From positions 13,827 to 77,826 of the forward strand of contig JAEWAK010000032.1 of the NCBI GenBank assembly GCA_023391695.1: a stretch of DNA of 64,000 nucleotides, written 5' to 3'. The stretch is from Bacillota bacterium (GTDB lineage Bacteria > Bacillota > Clostridia > Lachnospirales > Lachnospiraceae). Position 1 is the first letter of the stretch. Each line of letters opens with the position of its first letter. Under the pieces are notes generated by a model. It did no database searches. It saw only the letters and a list, made by a program, of their open reading frames with translations, and was not told the origin of the DNA. Positions 17,922 to 27,965 of the stretch are shown here, in pieces. The position numbers and the translations under genes were made by a program.

Positions 17922-17932
17922 CGGAGGAAATA

Positions 17933-19144
17933 ATGCAGATTATAACAGGAAAATATAATAGCGCCAAGGTCTATACGGAAGCAGTGGAGGAAACCGCATA
18001 TAAGCAGATTAAGACCTTGTGCGATCAGGAATATGTAAAGGAATCAAAAATCAGGATTATGCCGGATGTCCATGCCGGGGCGGGCTGCACCATCGGAACA
18101 ACCATGACGATACAGGATTGTATTGTCCCTAACCTGGTAGGTGTTGACATCGGCTGCGGTATGGAAACCATCCTGGTCCGGAATTCACATATCGAATTGC
18201 AGAAGCTGGATAAACTTATCTATGACAAGATTCCATCCAGCTATAACATCAGGGAGTCGGCACACCGGTATAACGATGAAATTGATCTGACGGAACTCAG
18301 GTGTAAAACAGAAGGCAAGATTAACCTTGACAGGGCAGTCCGGTCACTGGGTACCCTTGGTGGAGGAAATCATTTTATTGAAGCAAATAAGGATGAAGAG
18401 GGGAATATCTATCTTGTAATACATTCCGGTTCCAGGCATCTTGGGCTGGAAGTTGCAAACTTTTACCAGGAGCAGGCTTATAAGGCACTCAATGGAAATA
18501 CGGCGGCGGATATTAGCCGGCTGATTACAGATTATAGGGCAGCAGGAAGAGAAAAGGAGATACAGACAGCAATTGAAGCCCTGAAAGCCCAGGTACATAC
18601 GGAGATTCCGAAACCATTGGCTTATGTATCCGGGCAAATGATGGAAGACTACCTTCACGATATGAAGCTTATCCAGAGATTTGCCATGTTGAACAGAAAG
18701 GCAATGATGGATGAGTTAATCAGAGGGCTGAAGCTTAAGCCGGTGGAGGAATTTACCACCATACATAACTATATTGATACGGACCGGATGATACTGAGGA
18801 AGGGCGCGGTTTCTGCCAAGAAAGGAGAAAAGCTGCTGATTCCTATCAATATGAGAGATGGTTCCTTAATTTGTACGGGCAAGGGGAATGAGGACTGGAA
18901 CTATTCGGCACCCCACGGGGCGGGAAGGCTTATGTCCCGTTCAAAAGCTAAAAACACCTTTACAGTCTCCGAATTTAAGAAACAGATGAAAGGGATTTAT
19001 ACCACTTCAGTAAATACTGATACTTTGGATGAATGCCCAATGGCATACAAGGATATGGAAGATATTGTGAATAATATCGGAGATACGGCAGAAATCGTTC
19101 ATATCATCAAACCGATCTATAATTTTAAGGCCGGGGAAGAATGA
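17933..19144 (+). CDS. rtcB: RtcB-family RNA ligase
   Basis: 403-residue RtcB. RtcB joins RNA 2',3'-cyclic phosphate (3'-phosphate) ends to 5'-OH ends using GTP and Mn2+. Metal- and GMP-binding signatures are present: MPDVHAGAGCTIGTTM, GVDIGCGME (metal Cys), LGGGNHFIE, VIHSGSRHLG and SAPHGAGR, whose His carries the GMP. It is nearer the shorter bacterial RtcB2-type length than the ~480 residues of archaeal enzymes. Start ATG follows GGAGG. Neighbours are the zinc-ribbon protein and a truncated nucleotidyltransferase, so this was probably an RNA repair or tRNA-end operon. Confidence 0.93.
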   Translation: MQIITGKYNSAKVYTEAVEETAYKQIKTLCDQEYVKESKIRIMPDVHAGAGCTIGTTMTIQDCIVPNLVGVDIGCGMETILVRNSHIELQKLDKLIYDKIPSSYNIRESAHRYNDEIDLTELRCKTEGKINLDRAVRSLGTLGGGNHFIEANKDEEGNIYLVIHSGSRHLGLEVANFYQEQAYKALNGNTAADISRLITDYRAAGREKEIQTAIEALKAQVHTEIPKPLAYVSGQMMEDYLHDMKLIQRFAMLNRKAMMDELIRGLKLKPVEEFTTIHNYIDTDRMILRKGAVSAKKGEKLLIPINMRDGSLICTGKGNEDWNYSAPHGAGRLMSRSKAKNTFTVSEFKKQMKGIYTTSVNTDTLDECPMAYKDMEDIVNNIGDTAEIVHIIKPIYNFKAGEE

Positions 19145-19177
19145 AAAACGCACTTGATACAGGGAGGGATAAAACAG

Positions 19178-19486
19178 ATGGATTATAAGGAAATATTAAA
19201 CAAAGCAGAATACAACTTCATACATTCAAATCCCCGTCTGGGACGAAATATTATTTTACTTGGACTTGGCGGCAGTTATTCCTATGGAACGAATAATGAT
19301 AAAAGTGATTTGGATATCAGAGGAATAACCATGAACCTCAAATCTGATCTTCTGGGCTTGTCCGAATTCGAACAGTATGTGGATGATAAAACAGATACCG
19401 TAATCTATTCCTTCAACAAGATATTAAAAATAAGAGGAAGGCTCTATATGTGCCTTCCTCTTATTTTAACCGAAAACATGTACTGA
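19178..19486 (+). pseudogene. Truncated nucleotidyltransferase-family protein
   Basis: The first ~88 residues match predicted nucleotidyltransferases of the pol-beta superfamily: GLGGSYSYGTNNDKSDLDIRG contains the GS and DxD motifs. After FNKI the sequence runs into a 16-bp terminator hairpin and stops at 102 residues, whereas relatives are about 240-340 residues. The helical C-terminal half is missing, apparently deleted. Start ATG 19178 has GGGAGG upstream; a TTG at 19154 would bury that site. It follows rtcB by 33 bases, a pairing seen in other bacteria. Confidence 0.7.
19427..19467 (+). terminator. 16-bp terminator inside the truncated nucleotidyltransferase frame
   Basis: AAAATAAGAGGAAGGC (19427-19442) and its exact complement (19452-19467) with a 9-base loop and TTTT at the end. 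It overlaps the last codons of the truncated gene, which indicates that the deletion brought an existing terminator to this point. Confidence 0.75.
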
Positions 19487-19637
19487 TCACATAAAACATA
19501 AATCTTGATATTACATACCGATCTTGCTAAATCAGGCAGAGTCAAATTTGTTCAGGAATTATATATAATTTTTTCAATGTCTTAATATGGATTTTAATTT
19601 ATAATTCTTATATATTAAGCTGCACAGGAGGTTTTGG

Positions 19638-20579
19638 ATGAGCATTGCAGGAAATTCTTTCGCTTATTTGAATAATAAAAAGAAACGATATGGCATTAAG
19701 CTGGCACTACTTGTAATACCCTTTATGTTAGTTCCGTTAATTTTTAGTTATTATCCGCTTTATGGCTGGATCTATGCCTTTTTCGATTACAGGCCGCCAA
19801 GACCTCTGAAAAATTGTGAATTTGTATCTTTAAAATGGTTTATCACTTTGTTTGAAACCCGGACGAAAAGACAAATCATTTTAGAAGTTATGAAAAATAC
19901 ATTTGCCATGAGCGGTTTGGGTATTTTATTTTCCTGGCTTCCCATGGCCTTCGCCATATTTTTATCAGAGCTTAAGAGCAAATGGTTTAAAAAGACCGTG
20001 CAGACCCTGACTACCCTTCCGAACTTTATAAGCTGGATTTTGGTATATTCCCTGGCATTTTCCTTATTTTCCAGTACGGGTATGGTGAATAACCTTTTAT
20101 TATCTTTAGGACTGATTGAAAAACCGGTTCTATTTCTTCAGGATAATTCACATACCTGGCTTTCCATGTGGTTATGGGGAACCTGGAAGGGGCTGGGCTG
20201 GGGCGCAATTTTATATCTTGCGGCCATAGCCGGTATTGACCAGGAGTTGTATGAAGCGGCCAGAGTAGACGGCGCAGGAAGAATGCGTCTCATATGGCAC
20301 ATAACCGTCCCCTGTCTTCTGCCTACCTTTTTTGTTCTCCTGCTGCTCAGTGTGGCGAATTTCTTAAATAACGGCATGGAACAGTATTATGTCTTCCAGA
20401 ATGCTTTTAACCAGGAGCATATACAGGTGCTGGATTTGTATGTATATAATCTTGGAATGGGCTCCGGCAGCTATTCCCTAGCTACGGCAATCAGTATTAT
20501 GAAAAGTATCGTTAGTGTCACTTTGCTATTCGCAGTAAATTCCATGTCCAGAGCTTTTCGCGGCGAAACTATAATATAG
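19638..20579 (+). CDS. Carbohydrate ABC transporter permease, LplB/UgpA type
   Basis: 313-residue membrane protein with about six helices. The cytoplasmic EAA loop is LYEAARVDGAGRMRLIWHI (about residues 203-221), typical of CUT1 sugar permeases. The N-terminal part (YYPLYGWIYAFFDYRP) matches the LplB branch. It forms the channel with the second permease, with the binding protein at 21,676 delivering the sugar. The ATPase is not encoded here; such systems usually borrow a shared MsmX-like ATPase from elsewhere. Confidence 0.92.
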   Translation: MSIAGNSFAYLNNKKKRYGIKLALLVIPFMLVPLIFSYYPLYGWIYAFFDYRPPRPLKNCEFVSLKWFITLFETRTKRQIILEVMKNTFAMSGLGILFSWLPMAFAIFLSELKSKWFKKTVQTLTTLPNFISWILVYSLAFSLFSSTGMVNNLLLSLGLIEKPVLFLQDNSHTWLSMWLWGTWKGLGWGAILYLAAIAGIDQELYEAARVDGAGRMRLIWHITVPCLLPTFFVLLLLSVANFLNNGMEQYYVFQNAFNQEHIQVLDLYVYNLGMGSGSYSLATAISIMKSIVSVTLLFAVNSMSRAFRGETII

Positions 20580-20664
20580 TGCCAAAGTTAGAATAAATTT
20601 AAATGATCCGGTTATTCATTACAAAATTTATGTCTTCGTAATTCCTGACAAAAACGAATAAGGC

Positions 20665-20690
20665 GCATCGCAGGTCTGCCTGCGAAATGC
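20665..20690 (+). other. Hairpin just upstream of the second permease start
   Basis: TCGCAGG/CCTGCGA with a TCTG loop, extended by GCA/TGC, lies 14 bases before the start codon of the second permease and next to its GGGGG site. It could tune translation of the second permease relative to the first. Confidence 0.5.
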
Positions 20691-20704
20691 AATGGGGGTA
20701 ATCT

Positions 20705-21619
20705 ATGAATAAATTAAAACAGAGCCGTAAACTTAAGAAAGTTCCGGTATTGGATATATTCTTATATCTTTTCTTTGCTACCGTAACTTTTTTATGTATC
20801 TATCCCTTTTATTATTTAATTATCAATACAATAAGTGCCAATAATCTGAGTTCCAACGGTGACATATTATTTTATCCAAGGCAGATACACCTTGAGAATT
20901 ATAAACAGGTATTTAAAATTCCCGGGCTGGGAAATGCCGCATTTGTTTCTTTGGCAAGAACGTTATTAGGGACTGTCCTATCCGTAATAACCTCGGGATT
21001 CCTGGGATTTATGTTTACCCAGGAAAAGATGGCGGGCAGGAAGTTTTTTTACCGGTTTACCATTGTCACCATGTATTTCAGCGCAGGACTGATCCCCTGG
21101 TATATAACAATGAATAACCTGAATCTGACCAACAATTTTTTGGCCTATATTATTCCGGGTATGGTGTCTCCCTTTAATATCATCCTTGTAAAAACCTATG
21201 TGGAGTCCACACCAAAATCACTGCAGGAAGCGGCGGAAATTGACGGAGCCGGAATTGTTACGGTTTTCCGGAAAGTAATGATACCCTTATGCAAGCCCAT
21301 ACTGGCGACGGCTGCCATATTTTCAGCCGTCGGTAATTGGAACTCTTTCCAGGATACGTTGATTCTGGTAACCGATGAAAAGCTTTATACGTTACAGTAT
21401 ATTCTTTATAAATATATTAATCAGGCCAGTTCCCTGGCCAATTTAATTAAAAGCAATTCCAGTGCAATGAACAGTTTAATTGGAACAGCCACAGAACAAA
21501 CCGGTACATCGGTGCGTATGACCGTATCGGTAATTGTCGTTCTTCCGATTATGCTGGTATATCCGGTTTTTCAAAAGTTTTTCGTAAAAGGCATTATGAT
21601 AGGGTCGGTTAAGGGATGA
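20705..21619 (+). CDS. Carbohydrate ABC transporter permease, YtcP/LplC type
   Basis: 304-residue membrane protein with about six helices and the EAA loop SLQEAAEIDGAGIVTVFRKV (about residues 173-192). The start DIFLYLFFATVTFLCIYPFY and the ending MLVYPVFQKFFVKGIMIGSVKG are typical of the LplC/YtcP branch. It pairs with the upstream permease. Start ATG follows GGGGG. Confidence 0.92.
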   Translation: MNKLKQSRKLKKVPVLDIFLYLFFATVTFLCIYPFYYLIINTISANNLSSNGDILFYPRQIHLENYKQVFKIPGLGNAAFVSLARTLLGTVLSVITSGFLGFMFTQEKMAGRKFFYRFTIVTMYFSAGLIPWYITMNNLNLTNNFLAYIIPGMVSPFNIILVKTYVESTPKSLQEAAEIDGAGIVTVFRKVMIPLCKPILATAAIFSAVGNWNSFQDTLILVTDEKLYTLQYILYKYINQASSLANLIKSNSSAMNSLIGTATEQTGTSVRMTVSVIVVLPIMLVYPVFQKFFVKGIMIGSVKG

Positions 21620-21675
21620 AGAATGGAATAATTTTGTGAACACACAATTTTATTAATAAAAATGGGAGGTAACTT

Positions 21676-23469
21676 ATGGAAAAGAGCAGGAAAAGACTTT
21701 TAGCCGCAGCATTGGTATTCGTATTATTGTTTTCGGTGGCAGGATGCGCAAAGAAAGACAAGGAAACGGCTGTATCAGGGGGGGCCGCAAATTCACAGAC
21801 ACAAAATAGTAACGGCATCCAGGAAGCGGGAGGTGAAATTGACCATTTAAAGACCATTACACTGGATGTATTCTCCACACAGACAAACTATCAGGGAATT
21901 CAAAGCGGCTGGTTTGGAAAGATTGTGAAAGATAAATTCAATATCGAGCTTAATATTATAGCTCCCAACGTTGCAGGCAACGGAGACACTCTGTACCAGA
22001 CCCGTTCGGCAGAAGGAAATCTGGGTGATATTGTAATCATTGACCGGGCAAGAATGAAGGACTGTGTGGAATCCGGAATTATCCTGGATATTACGGACTA
22101 TTATAACAACAGCAACTATGTTAAGACCTTTGAACAGTCTACCCAGGCAACCAGGGAATTCATCGGTTCCGACAGCATATATGCCCTGTCCGGCAGTGCT
22201 ACCTGTAAAGCCACGGAACCGGTATTTGAAAACCAGTCTCCCTATGTAGGGACTTTCATGAGACTGGATTATTATAACGAATTGGGAAATCCGGAAATGA
22301 AAACGACCACCGATATGTTAAGTGTATTGAAGCAAATGCAGGATGTCCACCCAACCACGGAGGATGGTAAGAAAGTATATGCCTTCTCCTTGTTTGATGA
22401 CTGGGACGGGGATTATATGGCCTTAGCTTCAAAATATGCCTTTCTGTACGGTTATGATGAAGGAAAGGCCGGTTTCTTATTTCCAAGTCCCGATGCCACC
22501 TCCTATTCTGAGATCACCGACGATAACGGTGTATACTATAATGCTTTAAAAATGTTCTTTGACGCGAATCAGATGGGGCTCGTGGATCCGGATTCAAGTT
22601 CCCAGGACTGGAGTACCGTATATACGAAAATGCAGAACGGACAGACCTTATTTTCCTTCTGGCCCTGGCTCGCAACCGCCTACAACAATTTAGACAATAA
22701 AAATGCCGGAAAAGGTATGGCATTCATTCCCGTCGAAGACCAGAAGCTGGTAAACGACGGCTATAACAGGTATGGAAACACCGGTTTGGTAATTGGGATC
22801 GGAAGTAAAACCGCGTATCCGGACCGGGTATTTGAATTTGTGGATTGGATGGCCTCCAGCGAGTATGTTTATTATACCCCGGGCTCGGCAGGCATTAAGG
22901 GACTTAATTGGGAGGTTGCGGACGGAAGGCCTGTACTGACCGAATTTGGCTATCAATGTATGGATGACGGAAAGACAATGATGCCGGATGAATATGGCGG
23001 CGGTACTTTCGAGGACGGCAGATCCCAGGTAGGATTTAATTTCCTTGCAACTACCTCTGTGGATCCTGAAACAGGAGAAAAATTTTCAATTGCAGACTGG
23101 GCATCCGTACTGGAAGATACAAAAACCTTATTTGAGAAAAAATATGAAGAAACCTTTGGTGCAAAAAATGCGGCGGAATACTTACTTAAAAATAATCTGG
23201 TCCAGGTTTCTCCGGGAAGTGCTTATTTTGCACCTGCAGAAGATACGGAATTAGCGACGAAGAGGTCCCAGTGCGGTGATTTAATTACTCAGACCTCCTG
23301 GCAAATGGTCTTTGCAGAAAATGAAGATGAGTTTAATTCCTTATGGGCGGACATGAAAGCCCAGCTAGATGGCTTAGGCTATGCTGATGTCATTGCGGCA
23401 GACCAGACAAAGGTGGAAGGTCTGCGTAAGGCCCGCGCAATAGCGGTGGCAGCGGAAAGTAATCAGTAA
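21676..23469 (+). CDS. Extracellular solute-binding lipoprotein of the carbohydrate ABC transporter
   Basis: 597-residue lipoprotein with signal MEKSRKRLLAAALVFVLLFS followed by VAGC, then a Ser/Asn/Gln linker. Length and order match LplA/YtcQ binding proteins, which deliver oligosaccharides to LplB/LplC permeases. Start ATG has GGGAGG upstream. It is the third gene of a transport unit controlled by the sensor kinase and response regulator encoded next. Confidence 0.9.
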   Translation: MEKSRKRLLAAALVFVLLFSVAGCAKKDKETAVSGGAANSQTQNSNGIQEAGGEIDHLKTITLDVFSTQTNYQGIQSGWFGKIVKDKFNIELNIIAPNVAGNGDTLYQTRSAEGNLGDIVIIDRARMKDCVESGIILDITDYYNNSNYVKTFEQSTQATREFIGSDSIYALSGSATCKATEPVFENQSPYVGTFMRLDYYNELGNPEMKTTTDMLSVLKQMQDVHPTTEDGKKVYAFSLFDDWDGDYMALASKYAFLYGYDEGKAGFLFPSPDATSYSEITDDNGVYYNALKMFFDANQMGLVDPDSSSQDWSTVYTKMQNGQTLFSFWPWLATAYNNLDNKNAGKGMAFIPVEDQKLVNDGYNRYGNTGLVIGIGSKTAYPDRVFEFVDWMASSEYVYYTPGSAGIKGLNWEVADGRPVLTEFGYQCMDDGKTMMPDEYGGGTFEDGRSQVGFNFLATTSVDPETGEKFSIADWASVLEDTKTLFEKKYEETFGAKNAAEYLLKNNLVQVSPGSAYFAPAEDTELATKRSQCGDLITQTSWQMVFAENEDEFNSLWADMKAQLDGLGYADVIAADQTKVEGLRKARAIAVAAESNQ

Positions 23470-23730
23470 GTAATAAGTAAGGTCCAACCCTGGCTGGAGT
23501 TACCGGAAATCCAAATCCATGTAATAATAAAAAATGCTGATCAGGCGTTTGCCGTAAAGAGGCTTTCTTCTGGTATTGCCAATATAAGGAAAATAGTATA
23601 TAATCCATAAGAGAAGTATCTGGCAGCTTAGGGCTGGCCTTTACAAAACATTCGTGTATTCCATTGTTAAAATATCAGTGGTTTGTAAAACTGTACATAA
23701 TTCATATAATGATATGGAATGGAGAAATTC

Positions 23731-25608
23731 ATGAAGAAAGTATTTTCCAACCTCTTCTGCCGGATATCAGGTCTGAAAATAATGTATAAATTGTTGCTGG
23801 CATATATTATTATCGGGCTGATACCGCTGACTCTTCTAAGTACATATATGGCCTATACCTCAAAAAAAAATATTATGGACCAGCACGAAAACCAGGTACA
23901 AGCTGAAAACAAAAGAGTCCGTAATATTCTTTTTAATATTATCTATCTGGCAACGAATATCTCGGATACCATTCTATATGACAGCAGCTTAACCAGCCTG
24001 CTGAAAGAATCCTATTCCTCAGAAGATGAAGTCTATAAAGCATACCGGAACTATAAAACCATAGCTTCCATAACCAAAAGCTATACGGAGCTTTCCAGTA
24101 TTAAGATCTTTGTAACGAATAACACGCTGATTACCAGCGGTCCTTTCGTAAAGGTGGATGACCGGACCTCGTCCTATGATTGGTACAAAACGGTGAAAGA
24201 CAGCTCCGGAAAATTAATGTGGATCTATGATAATACCATAGAAACCGGCAGCTCCTTACGTCTAATCCGGCGGCTTCCGGTGCAGGGTACAAAAGATTAT
24301 GCAATTATCGTAATTAATATAAGTACAAATTACCTAAGGTTCATAATAAACAGCGATACGGTCAATTCCATATTAAGCATTGAAAACGGCATTTCCTTTT
24401 TTTCCAATAAACACAATGAAATCGGATACCCGCCGGATGCGCTTTTTCAGGCGGATACCGTAAAAATAAACGAACCGTTTCAGGCAAAATACCTGGGAAA
24501 GGATGCGCTGACCTATTCCAGTATCCTGAATGCACCAAAAAGCAAATCCAGGTTTCAGATTACAACTTTTGATCCTCTTACCTACAGCCATATTGCGGGA
24601 TCCAATATAAATAATTTAAGAATCATTATTATTAACCTGATGGTTCCCCTTCTTATGATTATCATATTTTCAACCGCATTTAACAGGCGTATCCTGATAT
24701 TACGCAGAGAAATGCATAAAATTGCAAACGGTGATTTCAATATTATTGACCGCTTTAAAAGCAAGGATGAACTGGGCGAGCTGTATAAGGATATGCAGAA
24801 AACCATTCTCAGTATACAGCAATTGTCTGCCATGGTATATGAGGAAAAGCTTTTGAGCCAGAAACTTTTAAATTACCAGCAGCAGATAGAATTTAACCTC
24901 CTTGCCAGCCAGATCAATCCTCATTTCCTGTATAACACCCTGGAAACCATAAGAATGCAGTTGTCGATAAAAAAAGATTATGACGCTGCCAATATTGTAA
25001 TGCTGCTGGGAAAATACCTCCGGCATAATATTGAGGCCGACAGTTCCCTTGTTTTATTAACCTCGGAGCTGGAGTATATAAACATTTATATGATTATCCA
25101 GCACTTTCGTTTTGGCGACCGGATTAATTATAAGATAAACCTGGAGGATAACCTTGATATTTCCAATTATCCTATATTACCGCTGCTGCTTCAGCCCATT
25201 GTTGAAAACGCCTTTGTCCATGGCCTGGAAGGCAAGAAAACCGGAGGTACCATAACAATAAATATTTCCCGAAGGGAAGACGATCTGATCATCTCGGTTG
25301 CCGATGACGGATTGGGTATGAGTGAAGATACATTAAAAAACTTATCGGTCAGTATGAATGAGGTAAATAATAAATCTAAAAGCCATATTGGACTGCATAA
25401 TGTCCAGCAGCGCATCAAACTTTACTATGGAGAACCTTATGGATTGCGTATTAATAGTGTTGAAAAACAATACACCGTTATAACATACCAGCTTCCGCTT
25501 AAAATGGAGGGCAGCGTATTAAACCTGCGGAAGTCTCCCGCCTGGCAGACGGAAATCAGACCTGAATTTTCAGCGGAGTCCGGGGCTTTAACTGAAATAG
25601 CACCATAG
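23731..25608 (+). CDS. Sensor histidine kinase, YesM type
   Basis: About 625 residues. Two membrane helices (near residue 15-35 and 295-315) flank an extracellular sensor domain, followed by HAMP, a His_kinase domain with the phospho-acceptor in SQINPHFLYNTLE, and an HATPase with N-box VENAFVHG and G-box DDGLGM. I choose ATG 23731, which has GGAG 6 bases upstream, over the in-frame ATG at 23719. Such kinases sense oligosaccharide or binding-protein state and phosphorylate the partner encoded 72 bases downstream. Confidence 0.92.
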   Translation: MKKVFSNLFCRISGLKIMYKLLLAYIIIGLIPLTLLSTYMAYTSKKNIMDQHENQVQAENKRVRNILFNIIYLATNISDTILYDSSLTSLLKESYSSEDEVYKAYRNYKTIASITKSYTELSSIKIFVTNNTLITSGPFVKVDDRTSSYDWYKTVKDSSGKLMWIYDNTIETGSSLRLIRRLPVQGTKDYAIIVINISTNYLRFIINSDTVNSILSIENGISFFSNKHNEIGYPPDALFQADTVKINEPFQAKYLGKDALTYSSILNAPKSKSRFQITTFDPLTYSHIAGSNINNLRIIIINLMVPLLMIIIFSTAFNRRILILRREMHKIANGDFNIIDRFKSKDELGELYKDMQKTILSIQQLSAMVYEEKLLSQKLLNYQQQIEFNLLASQINPHFLYNTLETIRMQLSIKKDYDAANIVMLLGKYLRHNIEADSSLVLLTSELEYINIYMIIQHFRFGDRINYKINLEDNLDISNYPILPLLLQPIVENAFVHGLEGKKTGGTITINISRREDDLIISVADDGLGMSEDTLKNLSVSMNEVNNKSKSHIGLHNVQQRIKLYYGEPYGLRINSVEKQYTVITYQLPLKMEGSVLNLRKSPAWQTEIRPEFSAESGALTEIAP

Positions 25609-25680
25609 CAGCATAACCGGTTAGAGCTTCGCAGGGTGGAATGCGGATATCCGCTTTGACTGGAAACGGAGGATTTTATC

Positions 25681-27228
25681 ATGAAATTTTTGATTGTAGA
25701 TGATGAACCGATTGTAAGGGAGGGTTTAAAAACATTAATTGACTGGAAGGAGATGGGTTTCACTTTATGTGATGAAGCCTCTGACGGAATGGAAGCAGTT
25801 TCAAAAATAATGGAAGAAAAACCGGACCTGGTCATATTGGACATCCGGATTCCCGAGTTATCCGGTGTTGAAGTGGCAGAAACTGTGCGAAAGAAAGGTT
25901 ATAGCGGCAAAATAATAATTTTGAGCGGTTTTTCCGACTTCAAATATGCCCAGAATGCCATAAACCATGATGTGGAAGCCTATTTATTAAAACCCGTGGA
26001 TCAAAATGAACTGGCTGCCGCTCTAAAGAAGGTAAGGGAAAAAATCCAACAGGAAAATATACTGGAATTATATAATAACCAGAAGCAGGTCAATGCGAAA
26101 AATATGCTGTTAACGCATATTCTTTCCGGTTCCATTCAGTGGACCTGTGAGGATTTCGACAATTATGGATTATCACTGAATATCCGTCCCTTTCAATTGG
26201 TTCTGATCGATTATTCTCATAATAAGGACATTGATATCCAAAGTTTGTGCAGTTATTGGAGCAAAATATATCAGGATTTAAAGTCAGAAGATATAATTAT
26301 AGAGAATTCCATTATCCTTTTGCTAAAGGGATTACCCTCCATACAGTATTTTGCGGATCATATTTTGTCCCATTTAAATAAAACGGAAGAGGATAAGCTT
26401 TTGGAGCCCTATGTCATTGTCAGCGGTATCTTCCGGGAAGTAAACCGTTTCCCTGAAAATTATCAGGAATTAAAAAGTATTGCAGCAAGGAAATTTTTTT
26501 ATTATGAAGGAAATAAACCTGTTTTCTGCAAGGATCTTCAAGACGCAAAAAATATTTTAAGCACTGAAAAGCTAAGCCCAATCGAATTTATCGAAAGAAT
26601 TTATAAAGCCATACTTGACAGAGATACGATACTTATTGATTCGACTTTTAAAAAATTATACCGGGTATTACAGAATCGAAACTTTACGGTTGAACAAACC
26701 TTTCAGGTTTTGATAAATTGTGTTCTTGAATTAAAAGAACAATTGAAAGAAACCTATATAAAGGAATTCCTTGATTTTAATGAAACCGAATTAATCAATG
26801 AGATCTGTAACTGTAAGAGCCTGTTTGAAATAATATCTCTGTTAAGCGAAAAATTTACCGTGCTAAGCAGATATGTGAAAAAACCTTCCGACGTAAATAT
26901 TATAGAAAGGGTTATGAATTATATTGATATCCATTACAACGAGGAAATAAAACTTGAAAAAATCGCCGGGCTGTTCGGCTATAACCCGGCCTACCTGGGC
27001 AGGCTGCTGTCACACCGGGTCGGCTCCAACTTTAATTTCTACATCGAAAAAAAGAGACTGGATAAAGCCATTGACCTGCTGATCAACACTGATGTAAAAA
27101 TACCTGATATTTCAGTTCTGATCGGGTATCAGAATGTGGAATATTTCTACCGGAAATTTAAAAAGTATACGAAACTTACACCGGGTAATTTCAGAGCACA
27201 GCATTGTAAAAATGCATTTGCAGAGTAA
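25681..27228 (+). CDS. Response regulator, AraC output (YesN type)
   Basis: 515 residues. The receiver domain begins MKFLIVDDEPIVREG, with acceptor Asp54 in VILDIRIPE and the conserved Lys in LLKPVD. A linker of about 300 residues follows, then an AraC double helix-turn-helix in the last ~100 residues, ending LTPGNFR. It should activate the upstream sugar transport genes when phosphorylated by the kinase. Start ATG follows GGAGG. Confidence 0.94.
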   Translation: MKFLIVDDEPIVREGLKTLIDWKEMGFTLCDEASDGMEAVSKIMEEKPDLVILDIRIPELSGVEVAETVRKKGYSGKIIILSGFSDFKYAQNAINHDVEAYLLKPVDQNELAAALKKVREKIQQENILELYNNQKQVNAKNMLLTHILSGSIQWTCEDFDNYGLSLNIRPFQLVLIDYSHNKDIDIQSLCSYWSKIYQDLKSEDIIIENSIILLLKGLPSIQYFADHILSHLNKTEEDKLLEPYVIVSGIFREVNRFPENYQELKSIAARKFFYYEGNKPVFCKDLQDAKNILSTEKLSPIEFIERIYKAILDRDTILIDSTFKKLYRVLQNRNFTVEQTFQVLINCVLELKEQLKETYIKEFLDFNETELINEICNCKSLFEIISLLSEKFTVLSRYVKKPSDVNIIERVMNYIDIHYNEEIKLEKIAGLFGYNPAYLGRLLSHRVGSNFNFYIEKKRLDKAIDLLINTDVKIPDISVLIGYQNVEYFYRKFKKYTKLTPGNFRAQHCKNAFAE

Positions 27229-27356
27229 GAGCTGTGCCGGGGATTAAAAGTGAAGTAGAAATAAACTTTTAATGTAAATGATTTTATTATTATCTGTAAT
27301 AAAAAGAAACATTTCTTACATACCATACAAAGAAACAGCTTTGTATTTATAAAAAA

Positions 27357-27386
27357 GGGAACGGTTACCACACCGTTCTCTTTTTT
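27357..27386 (+). terminator. Terminator of the sugar transport/regulator unit
   Basis: GGGAACGGT (27357-27365) pairs with ACCGTTCTC (27372-27380, one G-U), six-base loop, preceded by A6 and followed by T6, so it could work in both directions. Confidence 0.9.
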
Positions 27387-27595
27387 CAGAGGGTGTGTTC
27401 CAGCTTGGCTACAATCTTGTGGGGGTTCTGAAAGCTGCCATCAGCTTGTCAGTGAATATCAAAGTACCCGGATGGATAGTGATAGATTTCTCTTGAAGTT
27501 GGAGCGTCCATATTTTGCTGCTTGATAAGTTGACATGAAATGACATAAATGGTATTATATGTAATATAAAAACAAAATATGGGAGGTATTGTTGT
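27387..27595 (+). promoter_or_regulatory. Promoter region of the RHS gene
   Basis: TTGACA (27530-27535), exactly 17 bases, then TATTAT (27553-27558): a strong promoter 38 bases before the RHS start. GGGAGG (27581-27586) is the ribosome binding site. The rest of the interval shows nothing clear. Confidence 0.75.
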
Positions 27596-27862
27596 ATGAA
27601 GGCGAAAAATGGATGTTGTCAAGAAGAATCCAGTTGTGCTCGGATTAAGATTTCAAAGTGGATCAATAAGTTAATCGTTCTGGTACTCATCTCAGTTTTG
27701 ATTGCGGAAACGACGGCATATACCGGTTTAACTTCATCCGGTAATAAGAAAGCTTATGCAGAAACAGTAGGCAGGGACGAAGGACAGACAGACCCTTCCC
27801 TTACGGACACCGGTTTCCGGGGTATCTGTAAAGGAAGGGCTGCCGGAGTCGGAGAGCGTTGA
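27596..27862 (+). CDS. N-terminal signal-peptide fragment of the RHS protein, frameshifted
   Basis: 88-codon frame with a strong ribosome binding site. It holds a Cys-rich, Lys-rich start, a hydrophobic helix (KLIVLVLISVLIAETTAYTG) and an AYAET cleavage-like site, then reads out of frame. The body of the RHS protein is in the next frame, open from 27,771. A one-base insertion (or two-base loss) between 27,771 and 27,860 explains this; GGGG at 27819-27822 is a candidate. It is either a genuine mutation, a sequencing error or a phase-variable site. Without restoration the big protein lacks its export signal. Confidence 0.75.
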   Translation: MKAKNGCCQEESSCARIKISKWINKLIVLVLISVLIAETTAYTGLTSSGNKKAYAETVGRDEGQTDPSLTDTGFRGICKGRAAGVGER

Positions 27863-27965
27863 AAACACAGAACCCTTCGATATAGCAGATTTACCTGAAA
27901 TAACTCCAGAACCGGATACGGCGGAGGATACCGAGGCACCGCAAGTACCGGGGAATGTAACGGCT

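Noticed and set aside
27357..27386. Attenuator of the RHS gene
   Set aside because: The hairpin lies upstream of the RHS promoter, so it terminates the preceding regulator unit.
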